Positions 24,998 to 33,352 of a stretch of DNA of 64,000 nucleotides are shown here, piece by piece; position 1 is the first letter of the stretch, and the number at the start of each line of letters is the position of its first letter. The notes under the pieces were generated by a model. The model ran no database searches and was not told where the DNA came from. It worked only from the letters and a program-made list of their open reading frames with translations. Position numbers and translations under genes: made by a program. The stretch comes from UBA6115 sp012514225. GTDB lineage: Bacteria; Bacillota; Clostridia; Christensenellales; Aristaeellaceae. The DNA is taken from contig DAIOLC010000001.1 of NCBI GenBank assembly GCA_036756425.1, positions 124,001-188,000 on the forward strand, in the 5' to 3' direction.

Positions 24998-25585
24998 TCA
25001 AGCGGTCCCCTGCAGCCGCTCCATCTCGGCGCGGACGCCCGGCTCGGCGGAGCGCATCGCTTCCAGCGTCTTTTCAAACAGCATGTCCAATTCCCATCCC
25101 AGTTCCGCGGCGCCCTGGGCGATGACCTCCCGGGAACAGCCGGCGGCAAAGGACTTGTCCTTGAATTTCTTCTTCAGAGATTTCAGCTCCATATCCTGGA
25201 CAGATTTTGAGGGCCGCATCAGGGCTGCGGCGCCGATGAGGCCGGTCAGCTCGTCCGCGGCGAACAGGATTTTCTCCATCTGGTGCTCCGGCTTCGGGCT
25301 TCCCTTGCAGAGCCCGTACCCGTGCGAAACGACGGAGCGGATGAACGCTTCGTCCAGCCCGGCTGCCCGGAGGATGCCGGGCGCGACCTCGCAATGGCGG
25401 TCCGGGGATTCGCCAAAGTCGATGTCGTGCAGCAGCCCGATCAGGCTCCAGCGCTCTGCGTCCCCGGCAAACCCCTGGTCTGCCGCGAACCAGCGCATGA
25501 CTGCTTCCACCGTCAGCGCGTGCTGCAGATGGAAAGGCTCCCGGTTATGTGCCTTGAACAGGGCAATCGCTTCGTCTCTGGTCAT
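24998..25585 (-). CDS. HD-domain hydrolase
   Basis: A 195-residue HD superfamily protein. The metal ligands are the His of LQHALTVE, the HD pair in LIGLLHDIDFGESPDRH, a further His in RSVVSHGYG and the Asp of LFAADELTGL. It resembles the stand-alone HDIG hydrolases common in Clostridia, which are presumed phosphohydrolases without a known substrate. The frame is open to 25684, but the ATG at 25585 follows GGAGG by 6 bases and begins the conserved sequence (MTRDEAIALFKAHNREPFHL). Confidence 0.85.
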   Translation of the reverse strand: MTRDEAIALFKAHNREPFHLQHALTVEAVMRWFAADQGFAGDAERWSLIGLLHDIDFGESPDRHCEVAPGILRAAGLDEAFIRSVVSHGYGLCKGSPKPEHQMEKILFAADELTGLIGAAALMRPSKSVQDMELKSLKKKFKDKSFAAGCSREVIAQGAAELGWELDMLFEKTLEAMRSAEPGVRAEMERLQGTA

Positions 25586-25653
25586 ACCGGCCTCCGCTTG
25601 CTTTTTCCGGACACTACCACCCGATGCGGCGCTTGTCAACGACCGTTGCGCCC

Positions 25654-25683
25654 TTGACAAGCCGGCGCTCCCGAGATTATACA
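25654..25683 (+). promoter_or_regulatory. Promoter of the riboflavin kinase gene
   Basis: TTGACA (25654-25659) and TATACA (25678-25683), 18-base spacer. No FMN riboswitch is present in the short leader. Confidence 0.55.
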
Positions 25684-25713
25684 TGATGCCATGAAAGCAA
25701 AGGATGCGCGTGA

Positions 25714-26127
25714 ATGAACGGGAGGAATCCGCTGGCCGTCCTCGAAGGTACGGTGGTGCGCGGGAAAAAGCTGGGGAGCAAGCTGGGAATCCCCACCATC
25801 AACATTCCCTACCCCTTGGGCGCGACCCAGGTGCAGGACGGCGTTTACGTCGCCGAGGCGGTGCTGCTGGAGGACGGTGACCGGACGGTTCCGGGCGTCC
25901 TGAACCAGGGATACCACCCGACCGTGCCGGACGGCGACCCGGCGGTGGAGATGCACCTGTTCGACTTTGACGAGGACTTGTACGGCCGGCGCGTCCTCGT
26001 CCGTTTCCTGGAGTACCTGCGGCCGGAATTGGTGTTTGACAGCAAGGAGGCCATGCGGCTGGTCATGCTGGACGATATCGCGCGCGCCCGGCGCTGGTTC
26101 CTGGACCGGGGGGAGTTACAGCCGTAG
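25714..26127 (+). CDS. Riboflavin kinase-domain protein (single domain)
   Basis: A 137-residue protein corresponding only to the C-terminal flavokinase domain of RibF: EGTVVRGKKLGSKLGIPTIN (nucleotide and flavin loop), GVYVAEAVL, VPGVLNQGYHPTV, and the catalytic-Glu region EMHLFDFDEDLYG followed by FLEYLRPELVFDSKEAM. It would phosphorylate riboflavin to FMN. The N-terminal FAD synthetase domain of bifunctional RibF is absent, and the gene has its own promoter and an intact start, so it is not a fragment by frameshift. Its last 12 bases overlap convergent murI. Confidence 0.85.
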   Translation: MNGRNPLAVLEGTVVRGKKLGSKLGIPTINIPYPLGATQVQDGVYVAEAVLLEDGDRTVPGVLNQGYHPTVPDGDPAVEMHLFDFDEDLYGRRVLVRFLEYLRPELVFDSKEAMRLVMLDDIARARRWFLDRGELQP

Positions 26128-26886
26128 CGCGCGTGCCAGCATGCGCTCCATTTGCTCCGCCTTTTCCCGGCCTCCCGAACTCTTCAGCCTTATGTCACCC
26201 TTCGCGCCGCTTGGCGCCAGCAGGCCGTTTTCGGCCAATTTTTTTTGCAGCTGCCGGACGACCCCGCCGTTTCCGTCCACGATGCGGACGCCTTCCGGGA
26301 GGTGGCGCGCAATCGCGTCCCGCAAAAACAGGTAATGGGTGCAGCCCAGGACGACCGCGTCGGTGTCCCGGGCGAGGAAGGGCTCAAACAACGCTTCGAG
26401 ATAGCGGTCAAGCGCCGGGCTTTCCAGTTCCTCCCGCTCCACGAAATCCATCAGCCCCGGGCAGGGCAGGGAAACGGCATGCTCGCCGTAACTGGAAAAG
26501 AGGCGCTTATAGTTTTCGTTCTCAAAGGTCAGCGGCGTCGCCATCACCAGAATGGTTCCCTGGCCGTGCGTTTCGTGGGCGAGCTTGAGCGCCGGCTCCA
26601 GCGCGATGATGGGCATCGCGTACCGCTCCCGCAGTCCTTTGGCGGCGGCGCCGGAAGCCGTGTTGCAGGCGATGACCAGCGCCTTGACGCCGTCCTTGAC
26701 CATTTCCTGAACCGCCGCGCCCGTCAGCCGGCACACTTCTTCCGCGGTTTTCGTGCCGTAGGGCGCGTTGGCGCTGTCGCCGTAATACAGGAAGCGCTCT
26801 TGCGGCAGCGCTTTCATCGCGGCGGCCAGAACGCTGATGCCGCCCAGGCCGCTGTCAAAAAAACCGATGGCTGGTTCCGTTCGCAT
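26116..26886 (-). CDS. murI: Glutamate racemase
   Basis: A 256-residue enzyme that makes D-glutamate for peptidoglycan. The two catalytic Cys motifs are present: ALVIACNTASGAA and VVLGCTHYLFL. The start motif AIGFFDSGLGGISVL and YYGDSANAPYGTK are also present. The frame is open to 26982, but the ATG at 26886 follows GGGAGG by 8 bases and fits the family. Convergent with the riboflavin kinase gene, and one gene away from murC on the other strand. Confidence 0.95.
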   Translation of the reverse strand: MRTEPAIGFFDSGLGGISVLAAAMKALPQERFLYYGDSANAPYGTKTAEEVCRLTGAAVQEMVKDGVKALVIACNTASGAAAKGLRERYAMPIIALEPALKLAHETHGQGTILVMATPLTFENENYKRLFSSYGEHAVSLPCPGLMDFVEREELESPALDRYLEALFEPFLARDTDAVVLGCTHYLFLRDAIARHLPEGVRIVDGNGGVVRQLQKKLAENGLLAPSGAKGDIRLKSSGGREKAEQMERMLARALRL

Positions 26887-26966
26887 CAAAGACGCCTCCC
26901 GGCCCAGTATAGCATAATGACCCGGCTGCTTTGACCGGCGTGCTACAATCCCTGCGGGGAGGGGAA

Positions 26967-27797
26967 ATGGCGCAGCAGACAAAGACCGTCATCCAGGGGT
27001 TCGACCTTGCGCTGACCGCCGCCAGCGGCCAATGCTTCCGCTTTGCTTTGAAAGGCCAGGGCAATTACAGGCTGATTGCGTTTGGCAAGGTGTTGGACGT
27101 GCGCGGCGAAGGCGGGGACGTCTTTTCCTTTTCATGCGGACAGGAGGAGTATGACGCCCTGTGGCGCTGTTATTTTGACCTGGATACGGATTACGGCCGG
27201 AACTTTTCCGCGCTCCCGGCGGACGGCTCCTATCTTCACCGGGCCGTTACGCACGCGGGCGGCTTGCGCATCCTGAGGCAGGATGCGTTCGAAACCCTGA
27301 TTTCCTTCATCATCTCCCAGCGAAAAAGCATCCCCGCCATCCGGGATTGCGTTTCCAGGCTTAGCCGGAGGTTTGGCAGGCAGATTGACGGCGATGCCTA
27401 TGCGTTCCCGTCGCCCGGAGCCCTGGCCGCCGCCGGTGCGGGCGAGCTGGCGGCCTGCGGGCTGGGATACCGGGTGAAGTATGTCGGCGAAACCGCGCGG
27501 CTTGTCGCGTCCGGCGCTGCGGACCTGCGCGCGATGGCGGGCTTGTCGGACGGGGCGCTGATGGCGGAGCTGCAGAAGCTGCCGGGCGTGGGGGAAAAGG
27601 TGGCGGCCTGCGTGATGCTGTTCGGCTTCCACCGCCTGGACGCCTTTCCGGTGGACGTATGGATTGACCGGGTGCTTTCCAGCGAATATCCGGGGGGCTT
27701 TCCCGCCCACCTGTACCCCGGTTGGGCAGGCGTCCTGCAGCAGTGCCTGTTTTGCTATGCACGGCACCTTGCCGGGAAGCGCCCGGCGTCCCCTTAA
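26967..27797 (+). CDS. 8-oxoguanine DNA glycosylase (OGG1-type)
   Basis: A 276-residue base-excision-repair glycosylase/lyase. The N-terminal OGG-N beta domain (FDLALTAASGQCFRFAL) is followed by the HhH-GPD catalytic domain. ETLISFIISQRKSIPAIRD lines the DNA. The helix-hairpin-helix LPGVGEKVAACVMLFGF carries the Schiff-base Lys, and FPVDVWIDRVL has the catalytic Asp. It removes oxidised guanine. The ATG at 26967 follows GGGGAGGGG. The family is usual in anaerobic Firmicutes in place of MutM. Confidence 0.9.
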   Translation: MAQQTKTVIQGFDLALTAASGQCFRFALKGQGNYRLIAFGKVLDVRGEGGDVFSFSCGQEEYDALWRCYFDLDTDYGRNFSALPADGSYLHRAVTHAGGLRILRQDAFETLISFIISQRKSIPAIRDCVSRLSRRFGRQIDGDAYAFPSPGALAAAGAGELAACGLGYRVKYVGETARLVASGAADLRAMAGLSDGALMAELQKLPGVGEKVAACVMLFGFHRLDAFPVDVWIDRVLSSEYPGGFPAHLYPGWAGVLQQCLFCYARHLAGKRPASP

Positions 27798-27798
27798 C

Positions 27799-27827
27799 TT
27801 GTCAAGGTTGGAAGGCGCTTGTATAAT
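27799..27827 (+). promoter_or_regulatory. Promoter of murC-lepA
   Basis: TTGTCA (27799-27804) and TATAAT (27822-27827), a 17-base spacer with perfect -10, lying just after the glycosylase stop. Confidence 0.75.
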
Positions 27828-27857
27828 AAAATGAATTCGTATTTGGGAAGGAGGGGC

Positions 27858-29297
27858 ATGGTGGGTTCGGCGCTGCGTGATTTTGCCGGCAAACGCATTC
27901 ATATGGTCGGCATTGGCGGTTCCAGCATGTCCGGCCTGGCCCTGATGCTGGCCGGGGACGGCTTTGAGGTGTCCGGCACCGATCGGGACGAGGGGTATAC
28001 CCTCCTGCAGCTGAGAAAGCGGGGGATGGACGTCCGCGCCGGGCACCATCCGGGGATGGTCGACGGCGCGGGGCTGCTGGTTTATTCCGCCGCCGTCTCT
28101 TCGGAGGACCCGGAGCGCGCGCGGGCGGCACAGCTTCACGTGCCCCAGATGGAGCGCGCCGTGCTGCTGGGCGCGCTGATGCAGGGCTATCGGCTGCCGG
28201 TCTGCGTGTGCGGCACGCACGGGAAGACGACGACCACCGCCATGCTGGCGCAGGCGCTGACCGAGGCCGGCCTCGACCCTTCCGTGCACCTGGGCGGCAG
28301 CCTGGACGCCATCGGCGGCAGCGTGCGGGCAGGGGACAGCCGCGTGTTCGTCGCCGAGGCCTGCGAGTTCAACCGCAGTTTCCTGCACATGCCCGTGGGC
28401 CTGGCGGTCGTCCTCAACATCGAGGAGGACCATCTGGACTGCTACGGGGACATGGAGCATGTGGAGGAGGCGTACCTGGAATTCCTTTCGCGGCTTCCCC
28501 GGGACGGAATCGTCGTCGCCAACGGGGAGGACGAGCGGGTCGCCCGCGTCCTGGGCAAGCTGGAGCGGGGAAACCGCGTCTTTCGTACTTTCGGCCTCCA
28601 GGCGGAAAACGACTATTATCCGGGCGGGATTGCTTACGATGGGAAGGGCTGCGCTTCCTTCACGGTCCTCAAATCGGGAACGCCGCTTTGCCGCGTTGCA
28701 TTGAAGGTGCCGGGCGTCCACAACGCCCTGCACGCCCTGGCGGCGCTGGCCGCCGCCGACCTGGCGGGCGCCGACCTGAACCTGTCCACGAGCGCGCTGA
28801 ACCGCTTCACCAACGCGCACCGGCGCTTCGAGCATACCGGCAGCGTGTGGGGGATGGAGTTGTACCATGACTACGGGCACAACCCCGCGGAAATGCGCGT
28901 TGCGGTGGAAATGGCCAGGCTGCAGAACCGCCGCGTCGTCGCCGTCATGCAGCCGCATACCTTCAGCCGCGTGAAAACCCTCTTTCAGGAATACCTGTCC
29001 TGCACGGCGCGCGCGGACGTCACCCTGGTGACGGACATCTATGCCGCGCGGGAAAAGGACCCGGGGGACATTCACAGCGGCATGCTGGTGGACGGTATGC
29101 GCAATAAAGGCATCGACGCCGTGCTGACGCCGGGGTTCGACGACGCAGAGCGCTGGCTGAGGGAAAACGGGCGGGAAGGCGACCTGGTGCTCACCATGGG
29201 CTGCGGGAACGTCAACCTGCTCAACGACCAGATCCAGCGCAATTATGAACAATGCAAGGAAAAGGCTGAGGAGCTGTCATGTCGCAAGAGCGTTTGA
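27858..29297 (+). CDS. murC: UDP-N-acetylmuramate--L-alanine ligase
   Basis: A 479-residue Mur ligase that adds L-Ala to UDP-MurNAc with ATP. The N-terminal Rossmann domain has IHMVGIGGSSMSGLALML, the P-loop is VCGTHGKTTTTAML, followed by EACEFNRSFLHM, NIEEDHLDCYGDM and the C-terminal YHDYGHNPAEM. The frame is open to 27819, but the ATG at 27858 follows GGAAGGAGGGG. The 3' end overlaps lepA by 19 bases. Confidence 0.95.
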   Translation: MVGSALRDFAGKRIHMVGIGGSSMSGLALMLAGDGFEVSGTDRDEGYTLLQLRKRGMDVRAGHHPGMVDGAGLLVYSAAVSSEDPERARAAQLHVPQMERAVLLGALMQGYRLPVCVCGTHGKTTTTAMLAQALTEAGLDPSVHLGGSLDAIGGSVRAGDSRVFVAEACEFNRSFLHMPVGLAVVLNIEEDHLDCYGDMEHVEEAYLEFLSRLPRDGIVVANGEDERVARVLGKLERGNRVFRTFGLQAENDYYPGGIAYDGKGCASFTVLKSGTPLCRVALKVPGVHNALHALAALAAADLAGADLNLSTSALNRFTNAHRRFEHTGSVWGMELYHDYGHNPAEMRVAVEMARLQNRRVVAVMQPHTFSRVKTLFQEYLSCTARADVTLVTDIYAAREKDPGDIHSGMLVDGMRNKGIDAVLTPGFDDAERWLRENGREGDLVLTMGCGNVNLLNDQIQRNYEQCKEKAEELSCRKSV

Positions 29298-31087
29298 ACG
29301 CCATCCGGAATTTTTGCATCATCGCGCACATCGACCACGGGAAGAGCACGCTGGCCGACCGCATCCTGGAGAAAACCGGGGTCTTCGACCAGCGACAGAT
29401 GGTCGACCAGATGCTCGACTCCATGGAACTGGAGCGTGAGCGCGGCATCACCATCAAGTCCAAGGCCGTCAATATGCGTTACCGGGCAAGAGACGGGGAG
29501 GAATATACCTTAAACCTCATCGACACCCCCGGTCACGTCGACTTCACCTACGAGGTCAGCCGCGCGCTGGCCGCCTGCGAAGGGGCGCTGCTGGTCGTGG
29601 ATGCCAGCCAGGGGGTGGAGGCACAGACGCTGGCCAACGTCTATCTGGCGCTGGAGCACGACCTGGAAACCATCCCCGTCATCAATAAAATCGATTTGCC
29701 CAGCGCGCAGCCGGAGGAGGCCAAGAAGGAAATCGAGGAGCTCATCGGCCTTTCCGCCGAGGACGCGCCGCTGGTGTCGGCCAAGCTGGGCCAGGGCATC
29801 GAGGAGGTGCTCGAGGCCATCGTCAACCGCATCCCGCCGCCAGCCGGGGACGAGGACGCGCCCCTGCAGGCCTTGGTCTTCGACGCGATGTACGACAATT
29901 ACAAAGGCGCCATCTGCTATGTACGGGTGTTCAACGGCGTGCTCAAGCCCGGCATGCGCATGCGCATGATGCAGACCGGCGCCGAGTTCGACGTCGTCGA
30001 GGTGGGCATGCTCACGCCCCGTTTCCAGCCTGGGGAAGCCCTGCGCGCGGGCGAGGTGGGCTATGTCAGCGCCTCCATCAAGGAGGTGCGCGACACCCGC
30101 GTCGGCGACACCATCACCGACGCGCTCAACCCCGCTTCCAGCCCCCTTCCGGGCTACAAGCAGGCGATTCCCATGGTCTTCTGCGGCATCTACCCCGCGG
30201 ACGGCGCCGACTATCCGGAATTGCGCGACGCCCTGGACAGGCTGCGCATGAACGACGCCTCCCTAACCTTTGAGCCGGAAACAAGCTCCGCCCTCGGATT
30301 CGGCTTCCGCTGCGGCTTCCTGGGCCTTCTGCACATGGAAATCATCCAGGAGCGCCTCGAGCGCGAGTTTGACCTGGGCCTGATCACCACCGTGCCCAAC
30401 GTCGTCTATGAAGTCGTTAAAACCAACGGCGAGGTCGTCGACATCGACAACCCGTCCAACCTGCCCCCGCAGGGGGAAATCGAAACCATGCGCGAGCCTT
30501 TCGTGCTGGCAACCATTTACACCCCGCAGGAGTTCGTCGGGACGCTGATGGAGCTGTGCCGTGACAAGCGCGGGCTGTTCAAGGACATGCAGTACGAGGC
30601 CGGCCGCGTCCGACTGACCTACGACATGCCGCTCAACGAGGTCATTTACGACTTTTTCGACCAGCTCAAGAGCCGCAGCCGCGGCTACGCCTCCCTGGAC
30701 TATGAGCTGAAGGGGTACCAGGACAGCGACCTGGTCAAGCTGGATTTCCTGCTCAACGGGGAAATCTGCGACGCCTTCACCATGATCGTCCACAGGGAGA
30801 AAGCCTACGGGCGGGCGCGGGGCATCGCGGAGAAGCTCAAGGACGTCATCCCGCGCCAGCAGTTTGAAATCCCCATCCAGGGGGCCATCGGCGGGAAGGT
30901 CATCGCGCGGGAGACCGTCAAGGCGGTCCGCAAGGACGTTCTGGCCAAGTGCTACGGCGGCGATATCTCCCGGAAGAAAAAGCTGCTCGAAAAGCAGAAG
31001 GAAGGCAAGAAGCGCATGCGCAAGTTCGGCAGCGTCGAGCTGCCCGGCGAGGCCTTCATCGCCGTACTGAAAATGGGAGACGAGTGA
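29279..31087 (+). CDS. lepA: Elongation factor 4 (LepA)
   Basis: A 602-residue translational GTPase. G1 is AHIDHGKSTLADRIL, the switch I region ends ERGITIKSKAV, G3 is DTPGHVDF and G4 is NKIDLP. EF-G-like domains III-V follow, and the specific C-terminal domain ends with GGDISRKKKLLEKQKEGKKRMRK. It acts on ribosomes by back-translocation or initiation-related steps under stress. Full length, overlapping the murC 3' end; the ATG sits 5 bases after GAGGAG. Confidence 0.97.
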   Translation: MSQERLNAIRNFCIIAHIDHGKSTLADRILEKTGVFDQRQMVDQMLDSMELERERGITIKSKAVNMRYRARDGEEYTLNLIDTPGHVDFTYEVSRALAACEGALLVVDASQGVEAQTLANVYLALEHDLETIPVINKIDLPSAQPEEAKKEIEELIGLSAEDAPLVSAKLGQGIEEVLEAIVNRIPPPAGDEDAPLQALVFDAMYDNYKGAICYVRVFNGVLKPGMRMRMMQTGAEFDVVEVGMLTPRFQPGEALRAGEVGYVSASIKEVRDTRVGDTITDALNPASSPLPGYKQAIPMVFCGIYPADGADYPELRDALDRLRMNDASLTFEPETSSALGFGFRCGFLGLLHMEIIQERLEREFDLGLITTVPNVVYEVVKTNGEVVDIDNPSNLPPQGEIETMREPFVLATIYTPQEFVGTLMELCRDKRGLFKDMQYEAGRVRLTYDMPLNEVIYDFFDQLKSRSRGYASLDYELKGYQDSDLVKLDFLLNGEICDAFTMIVHREKAYGRARGIAEKLKDVIPRQQFEIPIQGAIGGKVIARETVKAVRKDVLAKCYGGDISRKKKLLEKQKEGKKRMRKFGSVELPGEAFIAVLKMGDE

Positions 31088-31135
31088 ATGCCAGGCCTTC
31101 GTCATGGTGGTTTCGGTGAATAAGGGGACGGTCGC

Positions 31136-32941
31136 ATGAAATGCCCCGCCTGCGGCCACTGGAACCGGGCTTCCTTCCCGCGGTGTTTCCGCTGCGGGGA
31201 GCCTCTTTCGCAGGCTCCGCACAAGGAGGCGCCGCTTCCCGCCGCGGAGTTTGAAAAAACCGCGCCGACGGAGGCCGCGAAGCCGACGGTCATCCGGTTT
31301 GACGAATTCGGCAACCCGTCCGTCGCAGCCGACGCCCATGACCGCTTGGCGCTGGAGATGCTCAGCCTGCACGAGCGCAAGCGCAGGGGGGAAATCAAGC
31401 AGAAACAGCTCAGGGCCAGGGGGGCGCAGCGGGGCTTCGCCCCTTCCGGCACGCGCGTGTCCGGCTCTTCCCGGCGTAGCCGGCTTTTCGTGGACCCGCA
31501 GCTGGCCCGCCGCCGCGCGGCGGAAGCCTCGGCGGAAGAAGAGGTCGTGGATTACGACGGGTTTACCGAGTTTCCCACCTACCAGTCCATGACCGGCGAG
31601 AACGCCGGCTTCGCGCCCGCCAGCACCCAGGGCTACCGCGGCGCCTCCGTGCCGCTGCCCCGACCCAAGCGCAAGCGCTCCATCGGGCGACGGCGGTTCC
31701 TGCCCTTCCTGGCGCTCGCGCTGATTGTGGCGGCGGGCGGCATCGCGCTGTTCCAGTTTGTCGTCAGCCCCTGGCTGGCCGCGCGCGGGCAATCCGAGCA
31801 GGTGCCGCAGCCGCTGATTTCCGCTTCCATCCTGGACGACATGGCCGCGCACACGGTGTCCATCCCCGCCCCGGAAGGCGCGCAGATTTACATCAAGGAA
31901 CTCCGAAAGTCCTACATCGTCGCCGGCGGCTTCGCGACCTTCCAGGTTGCGGACTACGTCTGGTATGAGGAGATGGAAAACCTCACCCAGCCGACCATGG
32001 ACGTGGCGCTGACGCCCTATATCCGAACCGGGACCGGGGAACAAAAGCAGATGGAGCCGGTGCGCTACACCATTGAAATCCCGCAGTCGCCCATCACCCT
32101 CATCAATCCTGACGTCACTTTCCTGACCGTCAGCACGCCGATTTACAACATCCGGTTCCATGTCATGCAAAACAGCAAGGTCTTTATCAACGGGGAGGAC
32201 TATTCCTCCTTCGTGAACACCCAGAACGGGTACATCAGCTACAACGCCCCCATCCAGCCCGTAGGCGACAACCTCATCAACATCGTGGTGCGCAGCCAGT
32301 TTTACCGGGAAAACGCCGTGACGCTGGTCATCCACCGCGCGGTGCAGGACATCCCCCTGGACCTCGCCAGCACGCTGGACGACGAGAGTTCCCAGCCGTC
32401 CATGGTCATCCGGGCGACGACGCGGGCGGGCGCCGCCATCACGGTGCTCAGCCCGCACAAAAACCTGGACTCCTCCCAGCTGGCCAGTACCGGCGTGTTC
32501 AGCTTTGAGGCGGTCTTCTCCAAAATCGGCATGAACACTGTGGAAATCCGGGCGGACTTCCCGGGCAGGAACCCGACCACCGTCCAGTACGAGGTGTACT
32601 ATCTGCCCAACCCGGATATCTACACCAAGAAGGCCTGGGCGCTGGACTCCTGGGGCTACCCGGACCTGCTGGCCAACATGAGCACGCGCATCGCCAACAC
32701 CCAGATTTACGTCTTCACCGGTCCGGTCAGGGAAATTGTAAGCGGAAAGCCGCAGCTGGTCATCATGGACGCGGGGGACGGCGGCGGCAGCGAGCGGCTG
32801 GTGATGGTGGAGAACCAAACCAAGACCCAGTGGACGCTGGGGGAGCGGTACCGTATTTACGCGGACGCCTACGGCATGTACGGCAATATCCCCCGGCTCA
32901 TCGCCCGCTATACGTACAAGCCGCAGCCGCCGAAAAACTGA
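31136..32941 (+). CDS. Zinc-ribbon membrane protein with large outer domain, function unknown
   Basis: A 601-residue protein. It starts with a rubredoxin-like zinc ribbon (MKCPACGHWNRASFPRCFRCG, two CxxC pairs). A charged linker of about 160 residues follows, then one transmembrane segment (FLPFLALALIVAAGGIALFQFVV, about residues 185-208). About 390 residues of predicted beta-rich extracellular sequence follow, with repeated Ig-like hints (VTFLTVSTPIYNIRFHVMQN, SSQPSMVIRATTRAGAAITV). I do not recognise the family. Zinc-ribbon plus single-helix architectures occur in Firmicutes membrane sensors and stress proteins. Located between lepA and secG with AAGGGG before its ATG. Confidence 0.75.
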   Translation: MKCPACGHWNRASFPRCFRCGEPLSQAPHKEAPLPAAEFEKTAPTEAAKPTVIRFDEFGNPSVAADAHDRLALEMLSLHERKRRGEIKQKQLRARGAQRGFAPSGTRVSGSSRRSRLFVDPQLARRRAAEASAEEEVVDYDGFTEFPTYQSMTGENAGFAPASTQGYRGASVPLPRPKRKRSIGRRRFLPFLALALIVAAGGIALFQFVVSPWLAARGQSEQVPQPLISASILDDMAAHTVSIPAPEGAQIYIKELRKSYIVAGGFATFQVADYVWYEEMENLTQPTMDVALTPYIRTGTGEQKQMEPVRYTIEIPQSPITLINPDVTFLTVSTPIYNIRFHVMQNSKVFINGEDYSSFVNTQNGYISYNAPIQPVGDNLINIVVRSQFYRENAVTLVIHRAVQDIPLDLASTLDDESSQPSMVIRATTRAGAAITVLSPHKNLDSSQLASTGVFSFEAVFSKIGMNTVEIRADFPGRNPTTVQYEVYYLPNPDIYTKKAWALDSWGYPDLLANMSTRIANTQIYVFTGPVREIVSGKPQLVIMDAGDGGGSERLVMVENQTKTQWTLGERYRIYADAYGMYGNIPRLIARYTYKPQPPKN

Positions 32942-32986
32942 CCTGGCGGGGCAGCCGGGGGGTTTAACCGGCAGGCGAACTCCTGC

Positions 32987-33015
32987 TTGATGTTCCACCC
33001 TTGCTGTGGTATGAT
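32987..33015 (+). promoter_or_regulatory. Promoter of secG
   Basis: TTGATG (32987-32992) and TATGAT (33010-33015), 17-base spacer. Confidence 0.65.
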
Positions 33016-33048
33016 ATCCCGCGTCGAAACGACTGGAGGGGGTTACCT

Positions 33049-33285
33049 ATGACCGCGGTACAAACGGTGTTTTCCATCCTGCTGCTGGCTGTTTCCCTGG
33101 TGCTGATCGTCTCCGTCCTGCTGCAAAAGGGCGACGCGGAAGGCATCAGCGCGCTGACGGGCGGCGGCTCGGGCAATTTCCTGGGCAAAAACAAGAACAA
33201 GACCAAGGAGGGCAGGCTTGCCCTGGCGACCAAGGCTTCCGCCATTGCTTTCGTCGTTCTCGCCCTGGTTTTGATATTCGTCTGA
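33049..33285 (+). CDS. secG: Preprotein translocase subunit SecG
   Basis: A 78-residue auxiliary subunit of SecYEG. Two transmembrane helices (TVFSILLLAVSLVLIVSVLLQ and ATKASAIAFVVLALVLIFV) flank the conserved loop QKGDAEGISALTGGGSGNFLGKN with the usual Gly-Ser-Gly and basic tract. The frame is open to 33001, but the ATG at 33049 follows GGAGGGGG. It has its own promoter and terminator. In many Firmicutes secG precedes rnr and smpB, but those are not here. Confidence 0.93.
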   Translation: MTAVQTVFSILLLAVSLVLIVSVLLQKGDAEGISALTGGGSGNFLGKNKNKTKEGRLALATKASAIAFVVLALVLIFV

Positions 33286-33305
33286 GAACGCGGGTTCCTT
33301 CAAAG

Positions 33306-33334
33306 GCTGACGCGCTGCGCCGGCTTTTCTTTTT
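33306..33334 (+). terminator. Terminator after secG
   Basis: Stem GCTGACGC/GCGCCGGC with one mismatch, a GCT loop and a T tract (TTTTCTTTTT). Flanking AAAG can pair with the first T residues. Confidence 0.65.
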
Positions 33335-33352
33335 GAAAGTACAGGTTGATCC

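Noticed and set aside
27132..29252. Minus-strand frame of 706 codons opposite the glycosylase and murC
   Set aside because: Shadow of two well-supported plus-strand genes; no motif or start signal.
30263..32998. Long minus-strand frame (911 codons) opposite lepA and the zinc-ribbon gene
   Set aside because: It lies antisense to lepA, whose motifs are unmistakable. It has no ribosome site, no known domain and a His/Val/Arg/Asp-rich composition typical of antisense frames in GC-rich genes.
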